DNA from: Rhodothermaceae bacterium
Lineage (GTDB): Bacteria; Bacteroidota; Rhodothermia; Rhodothermales; Rubricoccaceae
Assembly (NCBI GenBank): GCA_013003465.1
Contig: JABDIZ010000305.1
Coordinates: 1 to 10,751 of the forward strand
Direction: 5' to 3'
DNA: 10,751 bases
The notes under the pieces were generated by a model. It searched no databases. It was not told the origin of the DNA and was given only the letters and a program-made list of their open reading frames with translations. Numbering within the stretch: position 1 is the stretch's first letter; the number at the start of each line of letters is the position of its first letter. Positions 1 through 6,788 of this stretch are shown here, piece by piece. Position numbers and translations under genes: made by a program.

Positions 1-1
1 C

Positions 2-265
2 TCCTCTTGTAACACCGGCGGAGGCTACGTAGTGACGGAAGACCCCGAGCTACCCATCCCGGGTGGTGGTGAAGAGCCCCCACCCGAAGAGGAGGAATCC
101 GAATCGGCATGCGGCTGCCCGAACGGCAACCCGAACAAGAAGGTCGCCATCATGCACCGTCCGCCTGGCAACGAGGCCAACGAGCATGTGATCTGCGTGG
201 CGCGGCCGGGAGCCGACAACCACCTCCGGCGCCACAACGACTACGTGGTGTGTGAGGGCAACTGA
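2..265 (+). CDS. 3' end of a secreted or surface protein with a CHRPPGN-like C-terminal domain (5' partial)
   Basis: The frame is open from the first base to the TGA at 263-265, so the window holds only the last 87 residues. A GTG at 32 could be read as a start, but the frame continues upstream through Ser-Ser-Cys-Asn-Thr-Gly-Gly-Gly with no stop, so a truncated gene is more likely. Visible parts are a Gly-rich stretch, a Pro/Glu-rich acidic linker (about nt 50-105), a CGCP pair of cysteines, and a terminal domain reading KVAIMHRPPGN, then spaced histidines and a final Cys. Many secreted Bacteroidota-type proteins end in a similar Cys-His-x-Pro-Pro-Gly-Asn module with later His residues and a closing Cys; here the first Cys is Met. 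The function is unknown. Its place before a pilus operon makes a pilus-associated or exported protein possible, but the terminator between them argues for a separate transcript. Confidence 0.65.
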   Translation, partial: SSCNTGGGYVVTEDPELPIPGGGEEPPPEEEESESACGCPNGNPNKKVAIMHRPPGNEANEHVICVARPGADNHLRRHNDYVVCEGN

Positions 266-292
266 TCGCGCCTCATTGTATCGATGACTGCA

Positions 293-328
293 CCGTGCGG
301 CCGACCCCTTCGGGGGTTGGCCGTACGG
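293..328 (+). terminator. Rho-independent-type terminator hairpin with a UUCG loop
   Basis: A 16-bp stem (293-308 with 313-328, two G-U pairs) closes on a TTCG tetraloop flanked by C and G, the extra-stable UUCG form. It begins 28 bases after the stop of the upstream gene. Only a short T run (331-333) follows, so the stem strength rather than a U-tract would carry termination. Confidence 0.85.
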
Positions 329-555
329 CGTTTGGCGCGCGGCGCAGATCGCCAGGTGTGGCTCCCAAGAGGGGCGCCCTATAGGCCGGGGCAGTGTCAC
401 GGCATCATTACCGATTGTGATGGGGCGCGGTAGATCCTGACCCGGTTTGACGCGGTCGGCCGATACCCGCGCTGCCGAGAGGGGCATGGGGCTATCTGGC
501 CCGGCCTTTGACCTCGGTGCGCTGTCGCCACCTTTTCTGACCGCCCCAGGTCTCT
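329..555. other. Intergenic stretch upstream of the pilus operon, with a weak promoter candidate
   Basis: I see no convincing gene or RNA gene here. Both strands carry open frames, but they are high-GC shadows without a recognisable product. The only promoter-like arrangement is TTTGAC (507-512) followed after about 16 bases by CACCTTTT (529-536). This loosely resembles the Bacteroidota TTTG / TAnnTTTG pair and would put a transcript start a few bases before the GTG at 556. The match is imperfect and should be treated as a guess. Confidence 0.3.
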
Positions 556-2073
556 GTGAACCCGCCTGCTCCAACCTCGCCCAACGCCTCCGCTGCTCCC
601 ACGGCGGCACCCCCTGCTGGCGTGCCGCACGCGCATGCGCCCGTGGCTCCTGCACCGGTTGCCACTGCTGGTCCCATAGCATCGGAGGCTGCGCCGATTC
701 CTGCACCCCCGGCGTCCCCCAGTGCGCCCCCGGCGCAAGCCCTGCCGGAGGAACTGCCGCTGGCTGCCCATGAGCGGCTCGCCGCGCTTCAGCAGGCTGC
801 CGATGCGCTCGCCGCGTTTGAGGCGAAGACACAGGAGGAGCCCGCGGCGGTTGAGGACGAGCAAGGGTTGCCCAACTGGCTCACCGAGGTGGCCCGCTCA
901 GCGCCCCGCCTGCTTCAGGGCGAGGACCGCCTCAAGTTCTACGTCGAGCGCGTGGAGCAGATGGAGATCGAGCGCCGGGAAGGGCTCCGCGACTACATGG
1001 AAGGCTTCGTGGCGAAGCTCCACGAGATGGGCGCCTCCGACATGGACCTCGGCGGCCCGGCCTGCGTCGGCCGCGTGTGGTACCGCGTAGACGGCGACAA
1101 ATCCCCACACTTCGAGTTCGGTGCATCGAGCAACGATGAGATCGACATCCTGATTCTCAACCTGCTCAGCCCGCGCCAGCGTGAGGACCTCTTCCGCGTC
1201 CAGTCGTCCGACTTCTCCTATTTCCTGCCGCTGCCCGGTGGCGGCCAGCGCCGGTTCCGCTGCACGGTCTACTTCGACGCGCAGCACCTCGGCCTCTGTA
1301 TGCGCGCCATCAACGAGGAAGTGCGGCCGCTCGGCAGCCTCGGGTTCCACCCGGCGGTCCAGCGCGGCTTCATGTTCCGCCACGTGCGCGATGGCCTCGT
1401 CCTCTTCACCGGCGTAACCGGCTCGGGCAAGAGCACCACGCTCGACGCCATAATCGACGCCAACAACCACGACTTCAACGGCCACATCGTCATCGTGGCC
1501 AAGCCAATCGAGTACATGCACGCGCCGGACAAGTGCATCATCCGGCACCGTGAGGTCGGCCCCGATGTGCCGTCGTTCAAGGACGGCGTTACGCAGGCGC
1601 TCCGCCAGGACCCCGACATCATCATGATCGGGGAGATGCGCGATCCCGAAACCATCTCATCTGCCATTGAGGCCGCCGATACGGGGCACAAGGTATTCTC
1701 GACCCTGCACACGTCCTCGGCCATCGAGAGCCTGGACCGCATCATCGCCGAGTATCCGACCGAAGAGCAGAACCGCATCCGCATTCGCCTGGCCGACGTG
1801 CTGAGCTGCACCGTCAGTCAGAAGCTGGCGCCGCGTATCGGCGGCGGCCGTGTGCTGGTGAAGGAAGTGCTCTGGGTCACGCCCAACGTCAAGGCCGCCA
1901 TCCTCAACGGCAACACGCCCGAGATCTACCAGATGATGTGGGAGGGGGGCAAGCTCGGCATGGTCACCCTCGAACAGGATCTCAACCGCCTCGTCCGCGA
2001 GCGCAAGATCACGCCCGAGGTCGGGCTCCAGTACGCCAACAACAAACGTCGCTTCAAGCAACTCGTCGGCTGA
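556..2073 (+). CDS. pilT: PilT-like type IV pilus / type II secretion hexameric ATPase with an N-terminal extension and variant Asp box
   Basis: This is a 505-aa cytoplasmic motor ATPase of the PilT/GspE superfamily that would power a type IV pilus-like machine. Residues 1-64 are a Pro/Ala-rich disordered tail and about 65-155 a charged helical segment; the PilT-type N-domain begins at GASD (159-162). Walker A is GVTGSGKS (286-293), Walker B DPDIIMIGEMRD (352-363) and the His box TGHKVFSTLHT (376-386). The C-terminus (LGM-TLEQDL onward) is PilT-like, and I see no GspE/PilB tetracysteine motif. Family PilT proteins are about 345 aa, so roughly 145 residues are added at the N-terminus. The Asp box, normally TIEDPIE, reads IVAKPIE (312-319): the acidic Glu-Asp pair is Ala315-Lys316. 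The PilT AIRNLIRE motif is also not conserved. GTG 556 is the first start after the in-frame stop at 538-540; the true start could be further downstream because the tail is low complexity. It is the first gene of the four-gene operon. PilT-like class is firm; retraction versus extension role is not. Confidence 0.88.
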   Translation: MNPPAPTSPNASAAPTAAPPAGVPHAHAPVAPAPVATAGPIASEAAPIPAPPASPSAPPAQALPEELPLAAHERLAALQQAADALAAFEAKTQEEPAAVEDEQGLPNWLTEVARSAPRLLQGEDRLKFYVERVEQMEIERREGLRDYMEGFVAKLHEMGASDMDLGGPACVGRVWYRVDGDKSPHFEFGASSNDEIDILILNLLSPRQREDLFRVQSSDFSYFLPLPGGGQRRFRCTVYFDAQHLGLCMRAINEEVRPLGSLGFHPAVQRGFMFRHVRDGLVLFTGVTGSGKSTTLDAIIDANNHDFNGHIVIVAKPIEYMHAPDKCIIRHREVGPDVPSFKDGVTQALRQDPDIIMIGEMRDPETISSAIEAADTGHKVFSTLHTSSAIESLDRIIAEYPTEEQNRIRIRLADVLSCTVSQKLAPRIGGGRVLVKEVLWVTPNVKAAILNGNTPEIYQMMWEGGKLGMVTLEQDLNRLVRERKITPEVGLQYANNKRRFKQLVG

Positions 2074-2125
2074 ACCGCCGCCGAGCGCGCCTCCGCGCCT
2101 GCTCCCGCCAACCCTGTACCACGCC

Positions 2126-4126
2126 ATGAGCGAGAACGTTATTCCGGTCCCTGCTGAGGTCCCCGAGTCTGCCGAGCAGCCTGCTGCTCAGGATATGACT
2201 CCCGCGCGCAAGAAGCGCCAAGCCAAGTCGGTCGTCAGCCATCGGCGCTCCACGTCCAAGAAAAAGACCGGCAGCGCCCCGGTGCTCGGCGTGCATGTGA
2301 CGCCCCAGGCCGTGCATGCGGTCTTGATGCGCTCGACCGCAACGGGCTTCGAGCCCGTGCGCCAGTTTTCGCGCCAGCGCTCGCTGGGCGAGGACCCCAT
2401 GGGCGATTTCACCCCCGCGGGTATGGAGATGGCGACCCCCGACGCCGTACCGGCAGCGGATGATGGCGTCACCATTCAGTTTGGCGATGGCAACGCCAGC
2501 GGTGGGATCGATGACCTCTTCCTCGAATCCGAGTTCGCCGGGTTCGGCCTGGACGACGGAACGCTCGATGTAGCCGGTCCAATGGCGCGGAAGGCGGGCT
2601 CGCCCATCGTCTTTGAACTCAAGGACATTCTCGAAGAGTGCCGCGCCGCTGGGTTCGAGCGGCCCGGCCTCGCCTTCGCCATCGGCACCCCCGACGTGGA
2701 CTACGTCGAGATTACGGTCCCGGCTGAGGGCGACAAGAAAAAGGCGGACGCCAAGAAAGCCGACGCCAAGAAGGGCAAGAAGAAGACGGCCGCCAAAGCC
2801 GATCCGAAGGCGACCAATGCACCCGTTCGGCGGGAGCGGCTGCTGAGCCTGCTGCCCAAGTCCGATGTGGTCTACGACAAGGAACGCATCGCCTTCATCC
2901 CGATGACGCCGCGCGAGCACCTGCGCCGCTATATGGCGGTACTGCCTCGTCCCGAGGAGCCGGTCGTGGATTCGCTGCAGTTGCTGCGCGAGCAGCAGGG
3001 CATGCGCCGCATCGCCTTCCGTGGCATCTCGGCCGAGGTGCCGGTGCTGATCGGGATGGCCCGGATGGCCTTCCAGACCGACCCGCATGAGAACACGGCC
3101 ATCGTGCGCGTGGGCAACGAAGACACGCTCGTGATCCTGCTACAGGGGGAGCAGCTCCACCACTGCGACCACATGCGCAGCGTGACCACCTTCGACGGGC
3201 CGGATACGATCTGCAGCCGCGTGCTCTTGCAGCAGGACGTGCAGGGCGTCGGCACCGTCCACAACGTGATCGTGCTCAGCGAAGAGCGCGAGGACGAACT
3301 GGTCCAGGGCTTCGCTGCCTTCTACCCGGAGGCCCGCGTCGAGACGCTTCGGTCCGGTATCGCCAAGGCCGGGGTGGCAGGTCCCTACGGGCCGCTCCCG
3401 ACCGCGTCCATGGAAGCGGCGGGCATTGCGCTCAAGACGCTCATCCGCAAGGACTCGCCGTTCGAGGACGTCAACCTGCTGCCCAAGCAACTGCGGAAGC
3501 GCGGCAAGGCCGTCGATCTGTCCTTCTCCTGGCACACGCTCGTCGTGACGGTGCTGCTGTTCATGACGGTGCTCTTCTTCATGGGGCTCTACCTCAAGCA
3601 GCAGGGTGACATCGCCGAGGCCGAACAGCGCTTGGCTGAATACCCGCCGCAGGCCATGATGTCGGGTACGGAACTGCAGTACCGCATCGACAGCCTGCGC
3701 CTGGCGCAGCAGCGGATCATGACCTCGCTCTCCGTCCTCGATTCGTTGCTCATCGGCACGGATCGGTGGAGCCAAACGCTGGCGCGCGCCAACACAGCCG
3801 CGGCCGGTGTCGGTGGCGCCTGGGTCGAGTCTTGGGAGCCGGATGGCAACGACCTCGTGGTCACCGGCTTCGCCACGGCCCGCGATCACATCGTGCAACT
3901 AGGCACGCGGCTCAACGCGTCCATCGAGGAGATCACCTTCCAGGAGATCCGGGAGTACCCGGTGTATTCCTACCGCCTCCGCCTCGCCCTGCCCAGCGAT
4001 CTGCCCGCTACGGTTCGGTACCTGCGCGAGCAGGCTGGAGAGGCCCTGCCGGAGCCCCCCGTCGAGCCGGAGCCGCTCGCCGGAACCGTCGCCCTCGATG
4101 AGGCCGAACCCGCCGTCGCTCAGTAA
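2126..4126 (+). CDS. PilM-PilN fusion protein (GspL-like), inner-membrane assembly platform component
   Basis: This 666-aa bitopic protein looks like PilM and PilN joined, the same overall plan as GspL. After a basic N-terminus (28-47), residues 52-70 (VLGVHVTPQAV) resemble the first strand-turn of the actin-like PilM fold, but the usual LGVDIG Asp is His, so nucleotide binding is doubtful. Residues about 160-200 and 235-440 would form the rest of the actin-like domain, interrupted by a Lys/Ala-rich segment (204-230) with KADAK repeats. FEDVNLLPKQ (446-455) is the conserved N-terminal INLLP motif of PilN, which in separate systems docks into PilM. It is followed by one transmembrane helix (about 470-489), a coiled-coil-prone periplasmic helix (490-540) and a ferredoxin-like periplasmic domain (about 560-622) with a Pro-rich tail. 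ATG 2126 lies 52 bp after the ATPase stop, with no clear Shine-Dalgarno. The domain assignment is by motif and layout, not by alignment. Confidence 0.78.
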   Translation: MSENVIPVPAEVPESAEQPAAQDMTPARKKRQAKSVVSHRRSTSKKKTGSAPVLGVHVTPQAVHAVLMRSTATGFEPVRQFSRQRSLGEDPMGDFTPAGMEMATPDAVPAADDGVTIQFGDGNASGGIDDLFLESEFAGFGLDDGTLDVAGPMARKAGSPIVFELKDILEECRAAGFERPGLAFAIGTPDVDYVEITVPAEGDKKKADAKKADAKKGKKKTAAKADPKATNAPVRRERLLSLLPKSDVVYDKERIAFIPMTPREHLRRYMAVLPRPEEPVVDSLQLLREQQGMRRIAFRGISAEVPVLIGMARMAFQTDPHENTAIVRVGNEDTLVILLQGEQLHHCDHMRSVTTFDGPDTICSRVLLQQDVQGVGTVHNVIVLSEEREDELVQGFAAFYPEARVETLRSGIAKAGVAGPYGPLPTASMEAAGIALKTLIRKDSPFEDVNLLPKQLRKRGKAVDLSFSWHTLVVTVLLFMTVLFFMGLYLKQQGDIAEAEQRLAEYPPQAMMSGTELQYRIDSLRLAQQRIMTSLSVLDSLLIGTDRWSQTLARANTAAAGVGGAWVESWEPDGNDLVVTGFATARDHIVQLGTRLNASIEEITFQEIREYPVYSYRLRLALPSDLPATVRYLREQAGEALPEPPVEPEPLAGTVALDEAEPAVAQ

Positions 4127-4174
4127 CCCCGCCCTGCTTCTCTAGCCGCCACCCGCACCCTGCGTGCAACGACC

Positions 4175-5212
4175 ATGTCCAACGACGTTCTCAACACCCT
4201 CATCATGACCGTGGTGATGGCGCTCGCCATCGGGGCTGGATTCTACGTCACCCAGAAAGTCCAACCGGCTGAAATCGAGCGCTTGGAGCAGGAAGAGGAG
4301 GCCATTCGCCTGCGTCAGGCCGAGGTCGAGACGCTGATGGCCGAAGAGTCCATCGCGAGTGTCGAAGCGGCCGAGGCCCTCCAGCGCTGGAACGCCCGCT
4401 ACAAGATCCTCCCGGATCAGCTCACCTCGCCCGACGTGGTGGACTACCTCAACGCGCTCTCGCGCTCGGGCTTCCGGGCGTTCGACATCACCCTCAGCGG
4501 AGTGCAGAACCGGGGCACGTTCTCGGTCTACACGTACAACATCACCGGGATGGCCTATTACGAGAGCCTCTACGCCTTCATCTGGAACGTCGAGAATGGG
4601 CGCGGCCTCTACCAACTCCACGGGCTGAGCGTGGATAAAGAGGTGACGACCATTCCCGACCGAGAGAATGAGGTGGACCGCCAGGTCGTGCTCGCCCGGT
4701 TTGCAATGACGATGGACGCCTACTTCGCCGGGAGCGATGGCATGAGCGCGCCCGACAGCCTCATGGAGATCCCAGCCTCCGTCTTGCCCCCGCGCCGTCC
4801 GCCGGTCAACCCGTTCTATCCGCTCATCCTGACGGATCTGCCCAACAATGTAGACGACCTCGTTGATGTCGAAATGGACGGGCTCGTCAGTGTGGTTGGG
4901 GGACAAGCCGTCTTTGTACGAAAAGGCGAGATGCGCACGCTGCGCGTGGGCGACCGCGTCTTCCTCGGCCATGTAGCCAGTGTAGACCCCAACCGGGCGC
5001 GCGTAGTCATCGCCCTCAACAAGGGCGGCATCCGCGAACGGGTCGAACTGGACCTCCAGACCGGCGAGCGTTTCCGGCAGGCCATCGGCTCTGTCCAGCT
5101 CGAAAACGTGCGCGGCCCCGTGATGGAGGACGCGCCCCCCGCCCCTGGTACGCCGGAGGCCCGCCGCTCGGGTCTATATCAGGGCACCGCCATCCCAACG
5201 CCACAAAACTAG
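4175..5212 (+). CDS. PilO-PilP fusion protein, periplasmic alignment component
   Basis: This 345-aa protein has an N-terminal transmembrane helix (about 7-26) with a very short cytoplasmic end, a coiled coil (30-75) and a PilO-like periplasmic domain (about 78-186). A Pro-rich linker (200-212, PPRRPPVNPFYPL) follows. The NPF-containing end resembles the (R/D)NPF sequence that precedes the homology region of PilP/GspC. Residues 230-295 fit that small beta domain, including the RVGDRVFLGHVASVDP stretch typical of PilP, where a Gly-Asp turn precedes a strand. The last 40 residues are Pro-rich. In classical systems PilO and PilP are separate, PilP being a lipoprotein; here the PilO membrane helix would anchor both and no lipobox is present. 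PilP-type domains contact the secretin, and the secretin gene follows after 84 bp. It lies 48 bp downstream of the PilMN gene. No Shine-Dalgarno is evident before ATG 4175. Confidence 0.74.
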   Translation: MSNDVLNTLIMTVVMALAIGAGFYVTQKVQPAEIERLEQEEEAIRLRQAEVETLMAEESIASVEAAEALQRWNARYKILPDQLTSPDVVDYLNALSRSGFRAFDITLSGVQNRGTFSVYTYNITGMAYYESLYAFIWNVENGRGLYQLHGLSVDKEVTTIPDRENEVDRQVVLARFAMTMDAYFAGSDGMSAPDSLMEIPASVLPPRRPPVNPFYPLILTDLPNNVDDLVDVEMDGLVSVVGGQAVFVRKGEMRTLRVGDRVFLGHVASVDPNRARVVIALNKGGIRERVELDLQTGERFRQAIGSVQLENVRGPVMEDAPPAPGTPEARRSGLYQGTAIPTPQN

Positions 5213-5296
5213 CCGGCGCCTGCCGGTTCCTGGCCGCGCGGCGCCCGCCGCCGTGCTCGGCCGTCCACGATCCTACCGACCAACCCCCGGACCGCC

Positions 5297-6700
5297 ATGA
5301 CTCGTTTGTTCTCTCACCGCCTGCGCCGGTTTCTGCCGACAGGCTCCCGCGTGCTGCTGCTCGTCGGCTTGCTGATGACAGGCACTGCTCTGGAGGCGAC
5401 CGCGCAGGTCGTCTCGCCGCCCGGCGACCGCCGTGTGCGCTCGTACGTTCCGGCCGAAGAACTCGTCTCGTTCCTGCCGTCAACGCCCTTCAACGAGTTC
5501 GTTCGGCTCATCAACCCCGTATTTCTCCGGGTTACTGGAAAGGCCGTCGTGGACCCGATGGACCGCACGCAGCCGATCGGCGTGAGCCTGAACGGCGTCC
5601 ACTTCATCGACGCTTTCGAACTGGTACTCGACCGTGCGCGGCTCGATTTCCGCGAGTCCGAGAACTACTTCGTGATTGAAGAGCCCGCGCTCGTCCCCAC
5701 CTCGGATCAGTTGCGGGCCGGCGACCAGGCCATCGCTACGACAGCGCTCGGCCCCTCGTTCGGGGCGGACCTGCCCGCGACCGCGCGGAGCCGCGAGATC
5801 CGCATTGACGCCATCATCTTCGAACTCAACACCAACCGTATTCGCGAGACGGGCACCAACTGGGCCACGCTCTTCGGCGCTGCAGGCGGGGGCGGGAGCC
5901 AGGGCGGCAGCGGTGGCAGCGGCGGCGGTGCAGCCGAGATCCCCCAACTCTCGGTCGACGCCTCTAGCTTCTTCGACGCCCTCGATGGCTACATCACCAC
6001 GACGACCGACGAGATCAACTTCTCGGTGCTGCTGAACCTCTTCCGCTGGTTCGAGCAACAGGGCTATGGCGAGACAATCGCCTCGCCGAGTGTATCCGTG
6101 CAGAGTGGCGAGCAGGGCCGCATGCAGAGCGGCTCTGACATCCCCGTCCAGATTCAGGACTTCCAGGGCAACACCATCACGCAGTTCATCTCCACGGGCA
6201 TCATCATCGATGTGACGCCGACGCTCATCAACGACCCAGGCAACCCGGCCGAGGGCGAGGGGCCGGTCGAGTTCATGCACCTCGACATCAAGGTGGAGAA
6301 GAGCGCTGGGCGCCCCTCCGAGGCAGGCCTGACGATCGACAAGAGCGATGTCAACACGCAGGTACTGCTGCTCGACGGCGAGCAGACGGTCATCGGTGGC
6401 CTCTACTCAACGGAGGAGAGTATTTCGCGTAAGGGCATCCCGCTCCTGATGAACATTCCACTCATCAAGTACCTCTTCTCGTACCAGACGCGGACGGTGC
6501 TCCAGAAGGAACTCGTGGTCGTGCTACAGGCCCGCATGGTGGACTCGCTGCCCGTTCGGGCCGACCGCCCACTGCCGGAGAACATCTACCGGGAGGAGCG
6601 CCAGGATCTACGCGAACGCCTCGACCGCTTCCGCTCGGGCGCAGGCGAGAACTACGATACGATTACACCGGACCCTGAGGACGATGCGCGGAACCGGTAG
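5297..6700 (+). CDS. pilQ: Short type IV pilus / type II secretion secretin (PilQ/GspD family)
   Basis: This is a 467-aa outer-membrane secretin that would form the multimeric pore through which a pilus or substrate passes. A signal peptide is visible: a basic n-region (RLRRF), a hydrophobic core (19-28) and likely cleavage after ATA near residue 36. Residues about 55-128 resemble a single secretin N0/STN-type domain. The secretin core runs from about 166 (REIRIDAIIFELNTN) to 416. It includes a Gly/Ser-rich loop (197-212), the STGIIIDVTPTL strand (299-310), the NTQVLLLDGEQTVIGGLY signature (353-370) and GIPLLMNIPLIKYLF (380-394). A charged helical tail (430-467) might serve as a pilotin-binding segment. 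PilQ and GspD proteins are usually 600-750 aa with AMIN or several N1-N3 domains; those are missing, so this is a minimal version. Last gene of the operon. Secretin identity is firm; PilQ rather than GspD is inferred from the PilMNOP-like genes before it. Confidence 0.92.
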   Translation: MTRLFSHRLRRFLPTGSRVLLLVGLLMTGTALEATAQVVSPPGDRRVRSYVPAEELVSFLPSTPFNEFVRLINPVFLRVTGKAVVDPMDRTQPIGVSLNGVHFIDAFELVLDRARLDFRESENYFVIEEPALVPTSDQLRAGDQAIATTALGPSFGADLPATARSREIRIDAIIFELNTNRIRETGTNWATLFGAAGGGGSQGGSGGSGGGAAEIPQLSVDASSFFDALDGYITTTTDEINFSVLLNLFRWFEQQGYGETIASPSVSVQSGEQGRMQSGSDIPVQIQDFQGNTITQFISTGIIIDVTPTLINDPGNPAEGEGPVEFMHLDIKVEKSAGRPSEAGLTIDKSDVNTQVLLLDGEQTVIGGLYSTEESISRKGIPLLMNIPLIKYLFSYQTRTVLQKELVVVLQARMVDSLPVRADRPLPENIYREERQDLRERLDRFRSGAGENYDTITPDPEDDARNR

Positions 6701-6721
6701 CGTGCTTGGGTAGGATCAGCC

Positions 6722-6746
6722 TCCTGGGCCCCGTAAGGCCGCAGGA
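6722..6746 (+). repeat. Small bulged inverted repeat after the secretin gene
   Basis: TCCTG plus GGCC (6722-6730) can pair with GGCC and CAGGA (6737-6746) around a CCGTAA loop, with one bulged G at 6741. It sits between the secretin stop and the stronger terminator at 6754 and may assist termination or protect the 3' end. This could be chance in GC-rich DNA. Confidence 0.35.
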
Positions 6747-6753
6747 ACGCTTG

Positions 6754-6781
6754 AGGGGGAGGTGCTTCGGCGCCTCCCCCT
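6754..6781. terminator. Bidirectional terminator between convergent operon and dynamin gene
   Basis: GGGGGAGGTGC (6755-6765) pairs with GCGCCTCCCCC (6770-6780), with one G-T pair and a further A-T pair outside, around a TTCG loop. The hairpin lies 53 bases after the secretin stop and 7 bases beyond the stop of the minus-strand gene, so it can serve both. A short pyrimidine run (TTCTC) follows on the plus strand. Confidence 0.85.
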
Positions 6782-6788
6782 TCTCGTA

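Noticed and set aside
50..832. 260-codon minus-strand open frame across the first gene and the operon start
   Set aside because: It runs through the strong terminator at 293-328, is antisense to two better-supported genes and has Arg/Ala/Gly-rich content typical of a high-GC shadow.
2054..3088. 344-codon minus-strand open frame antisense to the PilMN gene
   Set aside because: The plus strand carries recognisable motifs throughout; the antisense product is His/Arg/Gly-rich and resembles nothing I know.
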